A stretch of DNA of 52,688 nt from CAZZCP01 sp964653235 (GTDB lineage Bacteria > Bdellovibrionota > Bdellovibrionia > Bdellovibrionales > UBA840), in the NCBI GenBank assembly GCA_964653235.1, contig CAZZCP010000007.1, positions 1 through 52,688 of the forward strand, given 5' to 3'. The stretch's first letter is position 1. Every line of letters starts with the position of its first letter. Positions 50,772-52,688 of the stretch are shown piece by piece. Made by a program: the position numbers and the translations under genes. Under the pieces are notes generated by a model that was not told where the DNA came from, made no database searches, and saw nothing but the letters and a program-made list of their open reading frames with translations.

Positions 50772-51620
50772 TCATTTTTTCAGGAGCAGCGCAATAAGGC
50801 TCAATATCGCTCTAGAGATAGAGCGAAAAAACTTTTTATTTTCTATCCAGCGAGCCAAAGGGGGAGATAGACGGTAGTAGATCGAAACAAAAACTCGCCC
50901 CCATTGACTAGAAAGAAGTACTTCGTCTCGAAAGCGATAAAATCTCTGAACTTGCCATGCATGAGGAGTATCAAAACTAGCTGTTGCTATAAAGCATCCG
51001 CCTTTGTTGATCACCTTCGAGCCTTCGCGAATAAATTGTTTAAAAACCTGGGGTTCATTGGCTTGTGATTCAAACCTTCGAGCTCTTTTAATAATATCTT
51101 TTGCAGCGGCGGTGTAAGGTAAAAAGCTCAGTAATTTTACTCGAGTTGCGTTTAGTCGATCTTTAAAGCGTGAGTTGCCGTCATATACTCGCATTAAATC
51201 CCAAAGCACAGAGGCAATCACAGTAATTTCTTTGCCTTTACCTGGCTGTTTAAAGTAATCGGGATGAATTTTTCCAGGCTCTATATCCATTGCCACTTCA
51301 ACCGCTTTTAGATAGCGTTCGTAGAATACAGCAGCTTCACTATAGGCTTTCAAGTCCATTCTCTGTTTGCCATTCTTGAGCATTTGAATTCGATTCTTCC
51401 ACATAATGCTTTTATTGTGTTCTCGGGCATTGACCTCGGCCCTTAACTTAGCGCCTTGCGAGACGGTGTTTCGATATTCATTGAAGCAATTATTGCAAAC
51501 TTCAGAAAAGGGATTGCCCTCAATACCCACTTCTTGAATGCGTAGACGCAAACCAGCTTCAACTTTAACCAAATCACTGACTTGGGCTCCACATCTAGGG
51601 CAGGCGACTTTATCAGACAT
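50772..51620 (-). CDS. zinc-ribbon protein with C-terminal CFI-box sorting-like domain
   Basis: A 282-residue protein. The N-terminus has a four-Cys zinc ribbon (CPRCGAQV ... CNNCFNEY). The middle is helical and basic (KSIMWKNRIQMLKNGKQRM, YSEAAVFYERYLKAVEVAM), TPR-like. The C-terminal about 70 residues begin CFIATASFDTPHAWQVQRFY and end in RLSPPLARWI plus a hydrophobic, Lys-ended helix (SISRAILSLIALLLKK). That is the CFIATA/CFI-box CTERM type domain, proposed from comparative work to be a sorting signal. There is no signal peptide, so how it would be sorted is unclear. It lies 7 bp after priA. Confidence 0.75.
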   Translation of the reverse strand: MSDKVACPRCGAQVSDLVKVEAGLRLRIQEVGIEGNPFSEVCNNCFNEYRNTVSQGAKLRAEVNAREHNKSIMWKNRIQMLKNGKQRMDLKAYSEAAVFYERYLKAVEVAMDIEPGKIHPDYFKQPGKGKEITVIASVLWDLMRVYDGNSRFKDRLNATRVKLLSFLPYTAAAKDIIKRARRFESQANEPQVFKQFIREGSKVINKGGCFIATASFDTPHAWQVQRFYRFRDEVLLSSQWGRVFVSIYYRLSPPLARWIENKKFFRSISRAILSLIALLLKK

Positions 51621-51627
51621 ATATTTA

Positions 51628-52688
51628 TTACAGCATATTCAATGGGTCCATATCAACTCGGAACTGAACTTGTTTTTGTAGGTCTTTTGTGTGGCTCATT
51701 AGGTTGTAAACAAAGTTTCCAAGACTGGGATAGTCTTTTGCCTTGAGTAAGAGTTGAAAACGAAACTTACCTCTTAATTTAAACAAAGGGGCCTCAGCAG
51801 GGCCAAGAATTTGCAGAGATTGAAACTCAGTTGAAGTTTTTTGCAGACTTTCAGCTGCTTCGCCAAACTCTTGAGAAATACTCTGCAGCTTATATAGATC
51901 AAGGGCTTGCATTCGAATCGATGCAAGCTTTCCAAAGGGCGGGTAATTCAATTCACTTCGCATTTCGAATTCATTCTTGGCAAAAGATTCAAAGTCATTT
52001 GCAAGTGAGTATTCAATACTTGGATGTTCTGCATTATAGGTTTGAATTAGAACTTTTCCTCGATTTTGATCTCGTCCAGCGCGACCGCTCATTTGTGTGA
52101 TCAATTGAAAACTTTTTTCGCTGGCGCGGAAATCGGGCAAATGAAAAGAAATATCGGCAAGAATCAAAGCCACCAATTTAAGATGAGGAAAATCCAATCC
52201 CTTAGCGATCATTTGTGTTCCTAAAAGAATATCAATTTCTTGATTTTCCATGGCTTCAATTAAGTCTTCCATCGCTTCTCGGTTTAAAATTTCATCTCGA
52301 TCGGCACGAGCAATTCTCGCTTCAGGAAAGAGTTTCTTTAAATCATTTTCGATCGATTCTGTTCCGATACCAAGAGGAACCAAAGAGTCGGAGCCGCAAG
52401 ATCTACAGGTATCTGGTTTATTTTCGTGATAGCCACAATAGTGACAAACCAAATGATTTTTGGCATGTAATGTAAGGCTCACTGCACAGTTTGGACATTC
52501 ATAAACAAATGAGCAAGATTGACAAATATACGACTGAGCCATTCCGCGGCGATTTAAAAACAGCGCTACTTGCTTTTTTTCATCTAAGCAGTTTTGGATT
52601 TCACTTTTCAGCTCTTCGCTGAGCCAATAGTGATCTTTGTCTATGGGATTGGTCTTTAAATCAATCACTTGCATTTCGGGCAACTCAG
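51628..52688 (-). CDS. priA: primosomal protein N' (PriA helicase), C-terminal part
   Basis: The frame is open to the window edge, so the N-terminal half, with the DNA-binding and first helicase lobe, is missing; about 353 residues remain. Visible are the zinc-binding insert (CQSC, CPNC, CHYC, CRSC), helicase motifs LLGTQMIAKGLDFPHL (V) and QLITQMSGRAGRD (VI), and the C-terminal domain with LNYPPFGKLASIRM and GPAEAPLFKLRGKFRFQ. PriA restarts stalled replication forks. It is first in the minus-strand run that leads to rpsB. Confidence 0.96.
   Translation of the reverse strand, partial: ELPEMQVIDLKTNPIDKDHYWLSEELKSEIQNCLDEKKQVALFLNRRGMAQSYICQSCSFVYECPNCAVSLTLHAKNHLVCHYCGYHENKPDTCRSCGSDSLVPLGIGTESIENDLKKLFPEARIARADRDEILNREAMEDLIEAMENQEIDILLGTQMIAKGLDFPHLKLVALILADISFHLPDFRASEKSFQLITQMSGRAGRDQNRGKVLIQTYNAEHPSIEYSLANDFESFAKNEFEMRSELNYPPFGKLASIRMQALDLYKLQSISQEFGEAAESLQKTSTEFQSLQILGPAEAPLFKLRGKFRFQLLLKAKDYPSLGNFVYNLMSHTKDLQKQVQFRVDMDPLNML

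Noticed and set aside
1..52688. CRISPR arrays, tRNA or rRNA genes, transposases, prophage or toxin-antitoxin modules
   Set aside because: No regularly spaced repeats, no cloverleaf-like or rRNA-like stretches in the short gaps, and no proteins of those classes were seen.

Overview
The window reads as a compact, low-GC (roughly 40%) chromosomal segment of a Gram-negative bacterium, most likely a member of the Bdellovibrionota (Bdellovibrio-like or a relative). That placement rests on gene content and sequence style, not on a database match: a delta-type FlhG/MinD ATPase paired with a J-domain/RodZ-type protein, a NadD-RsfS fusion, many lipoproteins and secreted proteases, and a deoC-deoA-punA salvage operon. 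Genes cover about 96% of the DNA, no gene-free stretch exceeds about 175 bp, and several convergent pairs overlap at their 3' ends. I see no tRNA, rRNA, CRISPR array, prophage or insertion sequence. Two runs of 10 N show this is a draft scaffold, and both gaps can be closed from the flanking sequence.

Layout. 1-2384: an acyl-CoA (propionyl-type) carboxylase operon, with the carboxyltransferase C-terminus, the biotin carboxylase and the biotin carrier. 2343-6704 (minus): Tat translocase, a conserved unknown protein and a double M16 peptidase. 6720-11461 (plus): hemW, grpE, a zinc-finger-less dnaJ and a TPR/periplasmic-binding lipoprotein. 11448-13420 (minus): a secreted unknown protein and a subtilisin-like lipoprotein. 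13578-16495 (minus): deoC-deoA-punA. 16560-18201: a small membrane protein and pilT. 18282-23195 (plus): rng, rplU, rpmA, obgE, nadD-rsfS, rlmH. 23190-25295 (minus): an S41 protease. 25467-28988 (plus): azlC-azlD, comF-like, lolA, rimO. 29056-31882 (minus): hpt, a TPR protein, bamD and a TPR-SH3 membrane protein. 31961-38241 (plus): an arginine/ornithine succinyltransferase-type catabolic operon ending in mltG. 38238-52688 (minus): two small envelope proteins, then a long housekeeping run that in transcription order is priA, a CFI-box protein, an unknown Rossmann-like protein, rpsB-tsf-pyrH-frr-uppS-cdsA-rseP-tsaB, the FlhG-like ATPase, the J/RodZ protein, rluD and pgeF.

How it fits together. 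Most genes serve translation and ribosome assembly, envelope biogenesis (Tat, BamD, LolA, RseP, UppS, CdsA, MltG, PgeF) or nutrient use (deoxyribonucleoside breakdown, AST-type amino-acid catabolism, propionyl-CoA carboxylation, branched-chain amino-acid export). This suits an organism that lives on macromolecule breakdown products.

The most interesting observations are: (i) an AST-type operon lacking astB and astE but carrying an M20 hydrolase with an altered catalytic Glu-Glu pair; (ii) a recurrent promoter geometry in which the -10 box ends 5-6 nt before the start codon (bamD, rng, tatB, hemW), pointing to leaderless mRNAs; (iii) a J-like domain without HPD fused to a RodZ-type HTH next to an FlhG-like ATPase; (iv) a NadD-RsfS fusion; and (v) a probable ATA start codon. 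I found no clear defence or mobile system.
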